From Bacillota bacterium (lineage in GTDB: Bacteria > Bacillota_A > Clostridia > Lachnospirales > Lachnospiraceae): a DNA stretch of 64,000 nucleotides. The notes beneath the pieces are model-generated. The model saw only the letters and a program-made list of their open reading frames with translations, did not search any database and was not told the origin of the DNA. The DNA is taken from assembly GCA_023443625.1 (NCBI GenBank), contig JAEZTQ010000110.1:36630-100629 (forward strand). The letters run 5' to 3'. Both the position numbers and the translations under genes were made by a program. Shown one piece after another: positions 1 to 8,472 of the stretch. Each line of letters begins with the position of its first letter. The first letter of the stretch is position 1.

Positions 1-452
1 TCGTTTACCACCTTCTGATTTCCTCTAACAGAAGCAAGGGCCTTCAAGAAATCCTCTCTGTTTATTCGAAATTCATGGAATAAGCTTTTAACTTCTTTAT
101 TTGGTTGTTTTAGCATACTAAGAAATAGATGCTCTACTGATACATAGGAATCTCCCATCTGTTTTGCTTCATTTTCCCCATAGATAAGGATTTTATTTAG
201 ATCATTACTAATAATAAGTTGTCCACCGGATACCTTAGGACGTTTATTCAATAAGCCTTGTATCTGGGCCAAAAACACCTCTGTATTAATATCCATCTTC
301 TCCAGCAGCTTCTTAATCAAACTATCCTCTATGGTCAGTAAGCTATGGAGCAGATGCTCCACATCAATTTCCTGATGTCCATATTCATAGGCCAGGGTTT
401 CACAATTTCGGACAGCCTGTATAGAATTCTGTGTAAACTTATTTATATTCAT
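1..452 (-). CDS. clpB: ATP-dependent chaperone ClpB, N-terminal part (cut by window edge)
   Basis: The reverse strand reads from an ATG at 452 to the window edge without a stop, giving about 150 residues. The protein opens MNINKFTQNSIQAV and continues with YEYGHQEIDVEHLLHSLL, the start of the Clp_N double-repeat domain of ClpB disaggregases. A second repeat (SYVSVEHLFLSML) follows near residue 95. ClpB works with DnaK to rescue aggregated proteins in the cytoplasm. An AGGAGGAG ribosome site lies just upstream of the start. ClpC is the main alternative, but the N-terminal wording fits ClpB better. The AAA+ domains lie outside the window. Two 24-bp tandem repeats sit about 90 bp upstream. Confidence 0.85.
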   Translation of the reverse strand, partial: MNINKFTQNSIQAVRNCETLAYEYGHQEIDVEHLLHSLLTIEDSLIKKLLEKMDINTEVFLAQIQGLLNKRPKVSGGQLIISNDLNKILIYGENEAKQMGDSYVSVEHLFLSMLKQPNKEVKSLFHEFRINREDFLKALASVRGNQKVVN

Positions 453-540
453 CTTTACTCCTCCTCTTTTCAAGGTTTATTAATCAGGTGCAATCTGTTA
501 TATATCATGTATAACATATATATCACATAATTTCAATAGT

Positions 541-588
541 GTAAAGATTTTTTTCCAAATCACAGTAAAGATTTTTTTCTAAATCACA
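541..588. repeat. two tandem 24-bp repeats upstream of clpB
   Basis: Positions 541-564 and 565-588 are the same 24-bp sequence (GTAAAG, a T-rich run, AAATCACA) with one C/T difference. They lie in the divergent intergenic region between clpB (reverse) and the deacetylase gene (forward). I see no other clear element in 453-756; no CIRCE or CtsR box was recognised. The repeat could hold two regulator sites or be a recent duplication. Confidence 0.7.
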
Positions 589-756
589 TAGGTTGTGTGA
601 CATTAAAGTTTGCATCTATACACTAGTACTGCATCTATCTTTAATGTACATGTATAATTTGCCTCGCTATCTAGTTTATGGTACAATTTACTATATTAAA
701 ATCACCAAATAAAGAAATATGCACATATAAAATTGCAGGCAGAAAGGGTTGCTAAC

Positions 757-1596
757 GTGAAACATATTAAATCAATATTATCATTCATTATGGCTTTTAT
801 AATTACATTTACCCTTCTCCCACAAGAGATATACGCCCTTTCTCTCAGCAATAAGGCCCAAGGCTGGGGTTACTCTAAAAGTGTCAATCATAAGACCCCT
901 TCTGTTTCCAAAGGGACGATAAAATTATTAGCAAAATATGATGGCTATTATGTATACAATACAGATGAAAAAATCATTTATCTTACTTTTGATCTTGGCT
1001 ACGATAATGGATATACTGATAAAATTCTAAACGTTCTAAAAAAACACCATATAAATGCAACTTTTTTTGTTTGCAAAGGAACAATTACCGGTAATCCGAA
1101 AGCCATAAAAAGGATGGTTACAGAAGGACATGTTGTGGCTAATCACACAGTCAATCATATTCCATTTTATAAACAATCCAAAAGTTCTCTAGAAGAGGAA
1201 CTTCAAGGAGTAGAAAAAGCTTATGAGGAAGTAACTGGCGATCAGATGTTGAAGATAGTAAGACCCCCAGAAGGTGGCTATAGCGAAAAATCTCTAGCTA
1301 TCACTAAAGACCTTGGTTACACTTCAGTCTTTTGGAGTATTGCCTTACCAAATGATTGGAATTTAGACAAGCAACCTTCCAGGAAGGCTACCCTTTCATT
1401 ATTTAAAAATCAACACCATAAGGGTGCGATTGTTTTACTCCATGGAGTTTCTCCGGTAGTAGCAAACAATTTAGACACCATGCTAACTCAACTTGAGGAC
1501 GAGGACTACGAATTTGGACTGGTGACAGATATGATATATAGGGAGAAGGGATTTATAAATATAACACATGGGGAGAAGGGATTAATAAAAAGATAG
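757..1596 (+). CDS. polysaccharide deacetylase, PdaA-like (spore cortex type)
   Basis: Exported carbohydrate esterase of the NodB/CE4 family. A hydrophobic signal segment fills about residues 6-27 and ends at an ALS-type site. The catalytic domain carries the PdaA-type first motif YLTFDLGYDNGYT in place of the usual TFDDG, then ATFFVCKG, HTVNH (metal-binding His), RPPEGGYS and a C-terminal LLHG. PdaA removes N-acetyl groups from muramic acid so that spore-cortex muramic delta-lactam can form; that role here is inferred from the motif variant. A TTG at 733 is in frame, but the AGAAAGG at about 741-747 precedes GTG 757, which also gives a better signal peptide. Length (279 aa) is usual for the family. 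Confidence 0.85.
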   Translation: MKHIKSILSFIMAFIITFTLLPQEIYALSLSNKAQGWGYSKSVNHKTPSVSKGTIKLLAKYDGYYVYNTDEKIIYLTFDLGYDNGYTDKILNVLKKHHINATFFVCKGTITGNPKAIKRMVTEGHVVANHTVNHIPFYKQSKSSLEEELQGVEKAYEEVTGDQMLKIVRPPEGGYSEKSLAITKDLGYTSVFWSIALPNDWNLDKQPSRKATLSLFKNQHHKGAIVLLHGVSPVVANNLDTMLTQLEDEDYEFGLVTDMIYREKGFINITHGEKGLIKR

Positions 1597-1651
1597 ATAT
1601 ACATATTGATATATCTTCTTACAAATATTGTCTCCTTTCATCTATACGCTC

Positions 1652-1680
1652 TTGACGTTAATAGTTGCTTTTGCTATAAT
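1652..1680 (+). promoter_or_regulatory. sigma-A-type promoter for a small RNA or leader
   Basis: TTGACG at 1652-1657 and a perfect TATAAT at 1675-1680 are separated by 17 bp. Transcription would begin near 1687 and meet an intrinsic terminator at about 1780-1805, well before the CNNM/CorC gene at 1936. Confidence 0.75.
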
Positions 1681-1686
1681 CTTTAA

Positions 1687-1805
1687 GTAGAAGGACAGGT
1701 GCATACCCTTGGACGAATCAGTCGGGCAATATTCGCAATTATTATTAGCTATAAGTGCTAATATGAACATATTTATGCGAGGACAATTTAGTATTGTCCT
1801 TTTTG
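1687..1805 (+). ncRNA. candidate small RNA or riboswitch-like leader upstream of the CNNM/CorC gene
   Basis: A transcript of about 120 nt is bounded by a strong promoter and a terminator hairpin (AGGACAAT, loop, ATTGTCCT, then five T) at 1780-1805. Inside it I can pair GGAC/GTC around 1711-1725, a TTAGC/GCTAA hairpin around 1745-1761, and an enclosing CGCA/TGCG helix. It matches none of the riboswitch classes I know. It may be a trans-acting RNA or an attenuator for the downstream transporter-like gene, which starts 131 nt after the terminator. Confidence 0.5.
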
Positions 1806-1935
1806 TAGCGCCATTTTGTTACTAAAGATATTTACCTATGATAAGTTCTTTAAGATGTAATATGCATTAGCCTTTATATGAATTTTATATGAAATTGGGA
1901 ACATAAAATGATTTATTTAGAAGGGGGTAACTTTT

Positions 1936-3282
1936 TTGCCTGAGGATGATCCTATATTAGGACAAATATTATTACAGATTTTTCTTATACTATTGAATGC
2001 TATATTCGCATGTGCCGAAATCGCTGTTATCTCAATGAATGATAACAAGCTTGCAAAACTATCTGCCAGCGGAGACAAGCGAGCAATTAGGCTAACTAAG
2101 CTAACTGCACAACCTGCTCGCTTTCTTGCCACAATCCAGATTGGTATTACTCTTGTCAACCTTCTTGGAAGTGCTTTTGCAGCAGAGAATTTTTCGGATC
2201 GTTTGACAGATGCCATGGTTAATCTTGGTATAAAGATACCAGTATCCGTACTTGATACTTTATCCGTAATTATTATCACACTTGTTCTTACCTATTTTAC
2301 AGTTACTTTAGGTGAGCTTGTTCCCAAACGTATAGCAATGAAAAAATCAGAACCACTTGCTCTGGGAATGTCCCAAATGGTATATGTGGTTTCTAAGATC
2401 TTTGCTCCTATTGTATGGTTATTAACAGTTTCCGCTAATGGATTATTAAAATTACTTAGAATTAATCCACAGGAAGAAGATAATGAAAATACGGAAGAAG
2501 AAATCCGTATGATGATTGATGCGGGAAGTGAAAAAGGTACCATACATCCTGACGAAAAGGATATGATTCAAAATATATTTGAATTTGACGATATTATAGC
2601 CGGTGAAGTTATGACACACAGAACTGAGGTTTCCCTTTTATGGAGTGACGAAACCGATGAACAGTGGGAGCAAACTATTATAGAAAGCAAACATTCTGTA
2701 TATCCTATCTGCTCTGACAGCCCCGATAACATCATTGGTATTTTATATTCTAAGGATTATTTTAGGTTAAAAGAGAAGACCCGAGAGCTTGTTATGAAAA
2801 ATGCAGTTCAGCCAGCAAACTTTGTACCTGAATCAGTTAGAGCCGATGTTTTATTCAGAAATATGAAAAAGACAAGAATTCATTTTGCAGTGGTTCTTGA
2901 TGAATATGGCGGTATGAGTGGAATTATCACTATAAATGACTTACTGGAACAATTAGTGGGTGATCTTGATGATGACATTACAGCTCCTAAAGAGCTCCCT
3001 CAAATTGAACGAATAGATTCTAATACATGGCTTATTCAGGGAAGCACTCCTTTGGATGATGTTATTAAACAACTCGGTGTATTACTTCCGGAAGATGATT
3101 ATGATACCTTTGGAGGTTTTGTCTTCGGAATTCTTGGAACTATACCAGAAGATGGAAGTACCCCCGAAATTGAGGACTATGGTTTAGTTATTAAAACCAA
3201 GAGCATTAAAGACCATCGTCTAGAAAGTGCTATAGTGTGTCTAGCAGATACGACAAGCAAAAATCAAGATATCACATCCTGA
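1936..3282 (+). CDS. CNNM/CorC (HlyC) family membrane protein with CBS pair
   Basis: Membrane protein of the DUF21-CBS-CorC_HlyC family, linked in other bacteria to Mg2+/Co2+ export or resistance. The N-terminal about 180 residues form the DUF21 domain with several membrane segments (ILLQIFLILLNAIFACAEIAV, VSVLDTLSVIIITLVLTYFTV). A CBS pair follows (about 200-330, including MTHRTEV and the conserved HFAVVLDEYGGMSGIIT), then a CorC_HlyC domain (about 345-435). The TTG start at 1936 is chosen because AAGGGGG at 1921-1927 gives good spacing and the protein then begins directly before the first membrane helix. A terminated small RNA lies upstream and may regulate it. The transported ion cannot be read from the sequence. 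Confidence 0.88.
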   Translation: MPEDDPILGQILLQIFLILLNAIFACAEIAVISMNDNKLAKLSASGDKRAIRLTKLTAQPARFLATIQIGITLVNLLGSAFAAENFSDRLTDAMVNLGIKIPVSVLDTLSVIIITLVLTYFTVTLGELVPKRIAMKKSEPLALGMSQMVYVVSKIFAPIVWLLTVSANGLLKLLRINPQEEDNENTEEEIRMMIDAGSEKGTIHPDEKDMIQNIFEFDDIIAGEVMTHRTEVSLLWSDETDEQWEQTIIESKHSVYPICSDSPDNIIGILYSKDYFRLKEKTRELVMKNAVQPANFVPESVRADVLFRNMKKTRIHFAVVLDEYGGMSGIITINDLLEQLVGDLDDDITAPKELPQIERIDSNTWLIQGSTPLDDVIKQLGVLLPEDDYDTFGGFVFGILGTIPEDGSTPEIEDYGLVIKTKSIKDHRLESAIVCLADTTSKNQDITS

Positions 3283-3329
3283 TAATATATAGATAAGCCT
3301 CTTATAATTGCAAATTATATTATATATTT

Positions 3330-3365
3330 GAGCCGGTTTAATGATCTATACATTTAAGCCGGCTC
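3330..3365. terminator. bidirectional terminator between CNNM/CorC gene and SASP gene
   Basis: GAGCCGG-TTTAA pairs with TTAAG-CCGGCTC across a short AT-rich loop. The hairpin sits between two convergent genes and can serve both strands. Confidence 0.75.
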
Positions 3366-3381
3366 TTGCTATGAAAACTCC

Positions 3382-3564
3382 TCATTGAATATTATTGTGA
3401 TTACTAGCTCTTTCTAATTTCTCCAATCCTATCTTAACGATATTACCGCAGTCTTTTGAAGAAACTTCCCCCCATCCACTCTTTTTCACTTTATCATATA
3501 CACCAAGTTCTTTTGCTATTTCTTCCTTTTCCCTCTGTGGCATTCCACTTTTATTTCTACTCAT
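3382..3564 (-). CDS. alpha/beta-type small acid-soluble spore protein (SspF-like)
   Basis: A 60-residue protein with the SASP signature EIAKELGV followed by GWGEVSSKDCGNIVK, closest to the SspF branch (GWGEIRARDAGNMVK in Bacillus). These proteins coat and protect DNA in the spore core and are normally made in the forespore. An in-frame ATG at 3579 would add MEEIK, but those codons themselves contain the GGAGG ribosome site for the ATG at 3564, so 3564 is the start. The SspF branch is shorter and more divergent than the major SASPs and may have a regulatory role in the forespore. Confidence 0.85.
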   Translation of the reverse strand: MSRNKSGMPQREKEEIAKELGVYDKVKKSGWGEVSSKDCGNIVKIGLEKLERASNHNNIQ

Positions 3565-3748
3565 TTTTATTTCCTCCATCTTAAGATAAATATCTAGTAA
3601 TATTGTATCCCAATAGATAAGATATAATCTGACAATTTGTACATAGTATTCTTAAAATTTTACCTTTATAGCTTTCCTTTCCATATTACGTTATATTAAT
3701 TTATTCCAAACATATATTATTAATAATAATAAAAATTGAGGATATTTT

Positions 3749-5059
3749 ATGCTTATCCATGTTGTACAGGCCGGGGAAACTTTGAGCTATATATCAGGTA
3801 GATATAACATTCCTATGGAAAGATTAATTCTTGAAAATGGTATAACCAATCCCAATAATTTAGTGGTTGGTCAAACTGTTGTAATTGTATATCCTTTAAT
3901 TACACATGAAGTAGAAGAAGGTGAGACACTAGGGGATATTGCTATAAAATATGATGTTTCCCTGATGCAAATATTACGGAATAATCCTTATCTTTCTAAC
4001 AGGAACATTCTCTATCCTGGTGAGTCAATTGTAATCAGCTATGATACCAACATTATTCGCAGCATTGTTACCAACGGCTATGCTTACCCTTATATCAACA
4101 AAGATACATTATTTCAAACCCTTCCATTCTTAACCTATCTTACCATTCTGAATTATCGGGTTACCATGGATGGAGATATCCTTGATAATGATGATACTGA
4201 TATTATCAAGACAGCAAAGGAATATGGTGTTGCTCCAATGATGTTTCTCGCCCCTTTATCAGAAGTTGGAATTGGAAACAGGGAAATATCAGAAGATATC
4301 TATAAGAAGCCCGTCCTTCAGGAAAAAATAATAAACAGTACCCTTAACATTCTTAAGACCAAGGGCTACTATGGTGTTGATATTTATCTTCAACAATTAA
4401 CCCCAGAGAATTTACCTCTGATTAATGAATATGTCATTCATTTCAGTCAGCGTCTAAAAGCTGAAGGTTATAGGGTTGTTGTATCAATCACTCCAATAAT
4501 CAATATTGAGGAAACCGTAATAAATTATCAGTTGGAAGATTATTCTGCTATAGCTAGGCAGGTAGATAGCGTGCAATTTATTACCTATGACTGGTCTTAT
4601 AATTATACTCCTCCCTCTTCTGTTACTCCCTATAACATTGTAAATAATGTTTTTAATATAATTACCTCCACCGTACCCTCTGAAAAGATTTTATTCGGAT
4701 TTCCTGTAATTGGATATGACTGGATGCTCCCCTATATACCAGGGTATACAGTTGCCCGATCAATTACACATGATGAAGCTATTGAATTAGCTGCATTTTC
4801 TGGCTCTGAAATAGAATTTGATGACATATCAAAGGCTCCTTATTATTACTATTTAAATGAAGAAGAGGAACTTCATATGGTCTGGTTCAAGGATTCTAGG
4901 TCTATAGAAGCCCTATCCGGATTAGTACTCACCTTTAATTTACAAGGTCTGTCCATATGGAATATCATGCGTTTCTTTGAACAGATGTGGTTTATATTTA
5001 ATACCATGTATGAATTTGAAAAAGTGGATGTTAATCGAACTTATCATCAGACAGATTAA
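3749..5059 (+). CDS. two LysM domains plus degenerate GH18-like domain (spore coat/cortex protein, YaaH/SleL-like)
   Basis: Two LysM peptidoglycan-binding repeats occupy residues about 2-48 (IHVVQAGETLSYISGRY) and 51-98 (THEVEEGETLGDIAIKY). A GH18 chitinase-like barrel follows to the C terminus. The architecture and length (436 aa) match YaaH/SleL, spore N-acetylglucosaminidases used in cortex degradation during germination. The catalytic strand is unusual: where active enzymes have DxxDxDxE this protein reads G206-YYGVDIYLQ-Q215, so the acid/base Glu is Gln and two Asp are Tyr. It has no signal peptide, as expected for a coat-assembled protein. It is probably a carbohydrate-binding rather than a cleaving member. 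Confidence 0.85.
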   Translation: MLIHVVQAGETLSYISGRYNIPMERLILENGITNPNNLVVGQTVVIVYPLITHEVEEGETLGDIAIKYDVSLMQILRNNPYLSNRNILYPGESIVISYDTNIIRSIVTNGYAYPYINKDTLFQTLPFLTYLTILNYRVTMDGDILDNDDTDIIKTAKEYGVAPMMFLAPLSEVGIGNREISEDIYKKPVLQEKIINSTLNILKTKGYYGVDIYLQQLTPENLPLINEYVIHFSQRLKAEGYRVVVSITPIINIEETVINYQLEDYSAIARQVDSVQFITYDWSYNYTPPSSVTPYNIVNNVFNIITSTVPSEKILFGFPVIGYDWMLPYIPGYTVARSITHDEAIELAAFSGSEIEFDDISKAPYYYYLNEEEELHMVWFKDSRSIEALSGLVLTFNLQGLSIWNIMRFFEQMWFIFNTMYEFEKVDVNRTYHQTD

Positions 5060-5077
5060 GCATATCATCAGACCTTG

Positions 5078-5160
5078 CAGTATTGCCATGCAAGAATTAA
5101 AACTGACTGTGCAAGTTTGCTTGCATATTAGCAGTTTTCAATTTTTGCATGGCAATACTG
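5078..5160. repeat. 83-bp near-perfect palindrome
   Basis: The left arm (5078 onward, CAGTATTGCCATGCAAGAAT) and the right arm (ending at 5160) are reverse complements over about 28 bp with few mismatches. The inner part adds a second TGCAAG/CTTGCA hairpin. It follows the LysM-GH18 gene directly and may end its transcript, but there is no long T run. It could also be a small mobile palindromic element. Confidence 0.75.
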
Positions 5161-5284
5161 TAAACATTCTACAATCTTAATTCATCCTATGGATTGCGAA
5201 TTAATTACCGGTATATTATAATGATAAGAGATAGGATAATAACACAAAAACCTTTAAGAATTATGATATAAGAGAGGATACTCC

Positions 5285-5683
5285 ATGGTAAATAAAAATA
5301 AGAATTCCCATGAGGAAGTTAAGAAATATCTTGATCTTCTATATATGACACCTCAAGCTATTAATGCCAAAGATATTGCTTTGGTTTTAGAGAAGATTAA
5401 TGGGATAACAACCCAGCTTTGGGAGGAGATGAATATTCTAGAACTGGAACTTGCTAATGAATACTCTGTAGATTTTGAGCCTATTGCAACTGCCTTTCAA
5501 GACCCTTTTGATGCATCCTTTATCAACAAACATAACATTAAGACAATCTTTGCTCTAAGCCTTTGTGAAAAAGATCTTAATACCGTTGTGGGGTATTTCA
5601 ATGAAATAATTAGCCAATATTCTGGCTTCTTATGTGCTGATAGTGAAGATTTTACACCTGTTTATGCCGGAATATTGGAGTAA
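5285..5683 (+). CDS. hypothetical protein, 132 aa
   Basis: I do not recognise this family. The protein is acidic, without signal peptide or membrane segment, and predicted largely helical (EEVKKYLDLLYMTPQAINAK, then NEIISQYSGFL near the end). It starts at ATG 5285 with GAGG about 9 bp upstream and ends just before a clear terminator, so it is a single-gene unit. A conserved cytoplasmic protein of unknown role is the most that can be said. Confidence 0.6.
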   Translation: MVNKNKNSHEEVKKYLDLLYMTPQAINAKDIALVLEKINGITTQLWEEMNILELELANEYSVDFEPIATAFQDPFDASFINKHNIKTIFALSLCEKDLNTVVGYFNEIISQYSGFLCADSEDFTPVYAGILE

Positions 5684-5704
5684 TTGCCTTCGTATTATTA
5701 CAAA

Positions 5705-5758
5705 GGACTCTGCAGTGAGAAAATTTATTAATATTCTCATTACAGAGTCCCTTTTATT
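5705..5758 (+). terminator. intrinsic terminator after the 132-aa gene
   Basis: GGACTCTG and AGTGAGAA pair with TTCTCATT and CAGAGTCC, followed by CTTTTATT. It lies between two convergent genes and probably also limits the HD-GYP transcript. Confidence 0.8.
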
Positions 5759-5807
5759 AATTTCATATAAACCTTCTTCAACTACTGGTACCAATATATG
5801 GTAGGGT

Positions 5808-6878
5808 TTATATTATGGCTTCAATCATTATCTTATGATTCTTGGATAAATCCACGAAGTCATCTCCCACCTTTACCACCGGCCTGGATAGAGAAAGTTT
5901 ATTAATCATAACCACTTCCCCTTCACGACCATCGTTAAGGCGCACAATATTATGAAGGTAGGATTCAACAATTCGCTCCATAAAAATCATCAGATATTTG
6001 GGATCATATTTTAGAAAACCATCCTGTTCAAAACTTTCTACCACATCAAATGGACATATGGCATCACGATAACGACGGTTTGATGTCATTGCATCATATA
6101 CATCCGCAATAGCAATTATTTTAGCAAAATCATCAATCTGTTCTCCTACAAATCCATTAGGGTAACCGGATCCATCGGTTCTCTCATGATGCATCAGTGC
6201 TGCATATTTTACTCTAATATCGATTGCCTGATCCTTAAGCGCCTGAAACCCCTTTAAGGTATGAGTTTTAATTATATCAAACTCCTCTGTTGTTAATTTT
6301 GTATCCTTAGTAATAATATCTCTTGGCACTAACATTTTACCGATGTCATGGAGTAATCCTCCCAAAGTAAGAACTCTTGTATCTTCTTCTGAGAACCTTA
6401 GCCATCCAGCAAAAATACTGCAAATTAAAGCAACATTTAAGCTATGAACATAGGTCATATCATCGTAATTACGTATTCCATGAAGCATCTCCAGAACATG
6501 GGCACCATTGCGTCCTTCCTTCAAAATTCGATCTGTCTCTATTAACATCTGATTAATATCAAACTCAGTACCCTTAGAGAGACCATCAAACATATTTTCT
6601 ACATTTGAAATAGTATCTACATAAGTACGATTGAATTTTTTGAACTCAGGGGTACTTCTTAGCATTTCAACATAGGATTCTTCTTTCAACTCCTGGCTCT
6701 TACCATAATTCTTAAAAACAATTAAGCCATAGATATTATAAAAGCGTAACTTCGTGATCATTCTTTCATCTAATATAACTCCCCTTTTAATGATTAACTG
6801 ATCACTGGTGGTAAAAATATCTACTGCTACAATCATGCCTGGTACAGCTTGATCTGTCCTGATTCTTACTGCCTCCAT
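5808..6878 (-). CDS. HD-GYP domain protein (probable c-di-GMP phosphodiesterase)
   Basis: 357-residue cytoplasmic protein. An N-terminal region of about 140 residues (QAVPGMIVAVDIFTTSDQ) precedes an HD-GYP domain with LLHDIGKMLVP, HHERTDGSGYPNG and IADVYDAMTSNRRYR. HD-GYP enzymes hydrolyse c-di-GMP; the HD, HHE and GYP residues are all present. An ATG at 6950 is in frame, but ATG 6878 follows GGAGGG with good spacing. A second copy at 36186-37268 shares the same architecture, and both proteins have QAVPGMIVA starting at residue 10, which supports both starts. The two are probably paralogues that respond to different inputs. Confidence 0.88.
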   Translation of the reverse strand: MEAVRIRTDQAVPGMIVAVDIFTTSDQLIIKRGVILDERMITKLRFYNIYGLIVFKNYGKSQELKEESYVEMLRSTPEFKKFNRTYVDTISNVENMFDGLSKGTEFDINQMLIETDRILKEGRNGAHVLEMLHGIRNYDDMTYVHSLNVALICSIFAGWLRFSEEDTRVLTLGGLLHDIGKMLVPRDIITKDTKLTTEEFDIIKTHTLKGFQALKDQAIDIRVKYAALMHHERTDGSGYPNGFVGEQIDDFAKIIAIADVYDAMTSNRRYRDAICPFDVVESFEQDGFLKYDPKYLMIFMERIVESYLHNIVRLNDGREGEVVMINKLSLSRPVVKVGDDFVDLSKNHKIMIEAII

Positions 6879-6941
6879 TGTACTTCCCTCCACTTCATCG
6901 GTGTTCCTTAGTAAAAGATATATTGTTTTAAATCTAACTCT

Positions 6942-6961
6942 AAAGGGCAAGGATCACTGCC
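6942..6961 (-). terminator. possible terminator of the DUF951-DUF6171-HAD operon
   Basis: On the reverse strand GGGCA, a seven-base loop and TTGCCC are followed by TTTAGAG. The hairpin is short and the T run weak, so it may instead lie in the 5' region of the HD-GYP transcript. Confidence 0.35.
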
Positions 6962-7067
6962 CATAACATCCATATGAATTATGCTATCCTCTATACCCTT
7001 GGCTAACCGATAGAGGTGAGAATTAGGGGTATATACTGTAATCAAATAAAATCTTCATATTCAGCAG

Positions 7068-7718
7068 CTATGCATAGCTTGTGATTATTTCATATAAATC
7101 TTCTACGGTATCGGCTATCTTATCAGCACCAGCCGATACCAGTTCATCCCGGTTTCCAAAACCATATAAAACACCTACAGCAGGTAGGCCAACAGCCCTT
7201 GCCCCTTCTATATCATGTAAGCGGTCTCCTACCATGACTACGGAGGATAAATCCTCTATGCAATTCTTCTCTAGCGCATAGGAAATAACCGCCTCCTTGG
7301 TTGAACGGGAGCTATCAAGGGTAGCTCCACAAATATCTGTAAAGTATTTTGCAAGCTCAAATTTCTCCAGTATCTTTCTAGCAAATACTTCTGGTTTAGA
7401 GGTTGCAACAATAAGAACCTTTTCTGCTTGTACTAACTTGATAAGAAGTTCTTCTATTCCATCATACTTCTCATTCTCATACAGACCTGTCACAGAATAA
7501 TATTCTCTATATTTGGCTATTGCTTCTTCTGTCTCTTGATCATTTAAACCATGGAACTCCTTAAAGGATTCCCACAGAGGAGGACCTATATATTTACACA
7601 GGTTGTCCAAATCTGGTTCTATTATATTTTTTGCTTTTAAAGCATACTGTATTGCTTTTGTAATTCCTACTTTAGGGTTGGTAAGGGTACCATCCAAATC
7701 CATTAAAATATATTTCAT
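7068..7718 (-). CDS. HAD-superfamily hydrolase (phosphoglycolate phosphatase/PpaX-like)
   Basis: HAD subfamily IA phosphatase of 216 residues. Motif I is DLDGTL (nucleophile D7, D9), motif II ATSKPEV, motif III Lys around TKEA, and motif IV VMVGDRLHDIEGA. A helical cap lies between motifs I and II. Family members dephosphorylate phosphoglycolate or pyrophosphate; the substrate cannot be assigned here. It is the last gene of a three-gene operon, 16 bp after the DUF6171 gene, whose other members are small Cys-containing proteins. Confidence 0.85.
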   Translation of the reverse strand: MKYILMDLDGTLTNPKVGITKAIQYALKAKNIIEPDLDNLCKYIGPPLWESFKEFHGLNDQETEEAIAKYREYYSVTGLYENEKYDGIEELLIKLVQAEKVLIVATSKPEVFARKILEKFELAKYFTDICGATLDSSRSTKEAVISYALEKNCIEDLSSVVMVGDRLHDIEGARAVGLPAVGVLYGFGNRDELVSAGADKIADTVEDLYEIITSYA

Positions 7719-7734
7719 TCTTTATTCCTTTCAA

Positions 7735-7998
7735 TTACCATCTGGGCTCTAAATCAGGACATTTCCTAACCTTAATTGCTGCCCGGTACTCTACGAAGCA
7801 TCCACAGATTCTGCAAATTCCCTCTAATAAATTACTACAATTCTTACATTTTGAAAGTCTTCGTCTATATTCCCCATCCTCTACTTTGATACTATCATCC
7901 AAACCTTGTAGGTATACTTTCATACTTTCTATATATTCTTCTGGGGCAAAATCCTCAAGAAAGCATCTTTTACATAATCTTTTATTCTTCTCTTCCAT
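7735..7998 (-). CDS. small Cys-rich protein, DUF6171-like
   Basis: 87-residue protein with metal-ribbon-like Cys pairs (CKRC near the start, CKNC, then CRICGCF and a last Cys in RKCPDLEPRW). I associate this pattern with the DUF6171 family of Clostridia, whose role is unknown. It probably binds zinc. The stop of the upstream DUF951 gene is 4 bp before its ATG, so the two are translationally close. Confidence 0.7.
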   Translation of the reverse strand: MEEKNKRLCKRCFLEDFAPEEYIESMKVYLQGLDDSIKVEDGEYRRRLSKCKNCSNLLEGICRICGCFVEYRAAIKVRKCPDLEPRW

Positions 7999-8002
7999 AT
8001 CT

Positions 8003-8182
8003 TTAAGGCTTTCGCACTTGCTTAATACTTTTTTCTACCTGTTTTCTTGGTATCATAATCTGATGTCCACAGCCCAAACATTTTAATCGAAAGTCCATTC
8101 CGACTCTAAGAATTTCCCACTCACTGCTTCCACAAGGATGCTGTTTTTTCAATTTAATAATCTCGCCTACATTTAAATCCAT
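8003..8182 (-). CDS. DUF951 family protein, 59 aa
   Basis: Reading from ATG 8182 gives MDLNVGEIIKLKKQHPCGSS, then EWEILRVGMDFRLKCLGCGH and a basic tail ending in a TAA at 8003. The HPCGS and KCLGCG pair and the IxRxxxEK tail are the DUF951 signature. DUF951 proteins are small, widespread in Firmicutes, and often near mechanosensitive-channel or ribosome-related genes; the role is unknown and zinc or nucleic acid binding is only a suggestion. An AGGAGGAT ribosome site lies upstream. It heads the operon with the DUF6171 and HAD genes. Confidence 0.85.
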   Translation of the reverse strand: MDLNVGEIIKLKKQHPCGSSEWEILRVGMDFRLKCLGCGHQIMIPRKQVEKSIKQVRKP

Positions 8183-8472
8183 ACAATCCTCCTATGTCAT
8201 ATCCAAAACAGGCATTACTAAATACTGTCATCAAATCTATTTATAGCTCTTAAGTATACCTATACATATAAATTATAACATACTCTCAATTATAATTAAA
8301 TTAATTTTTATTCCTTAAAAGTTTTGCTTGCATTATAAGTCATCGAGGTGTAGTATATAAATATAGTTTATCTAGTTTCAATAACTACATCATATAATAT
8401 CATATCTACATGATGTATATTTTACAAACGAATGCAAAAACTAATATCATATAATAAAAAGGAGCTGATTTT

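Noticed and set aside
1917..2279. Reverse reading frame opposite the CNNM/CorC gene
   Set aside because: It is antisense to a well-supported gene and has no recognisable family or ribosome site.
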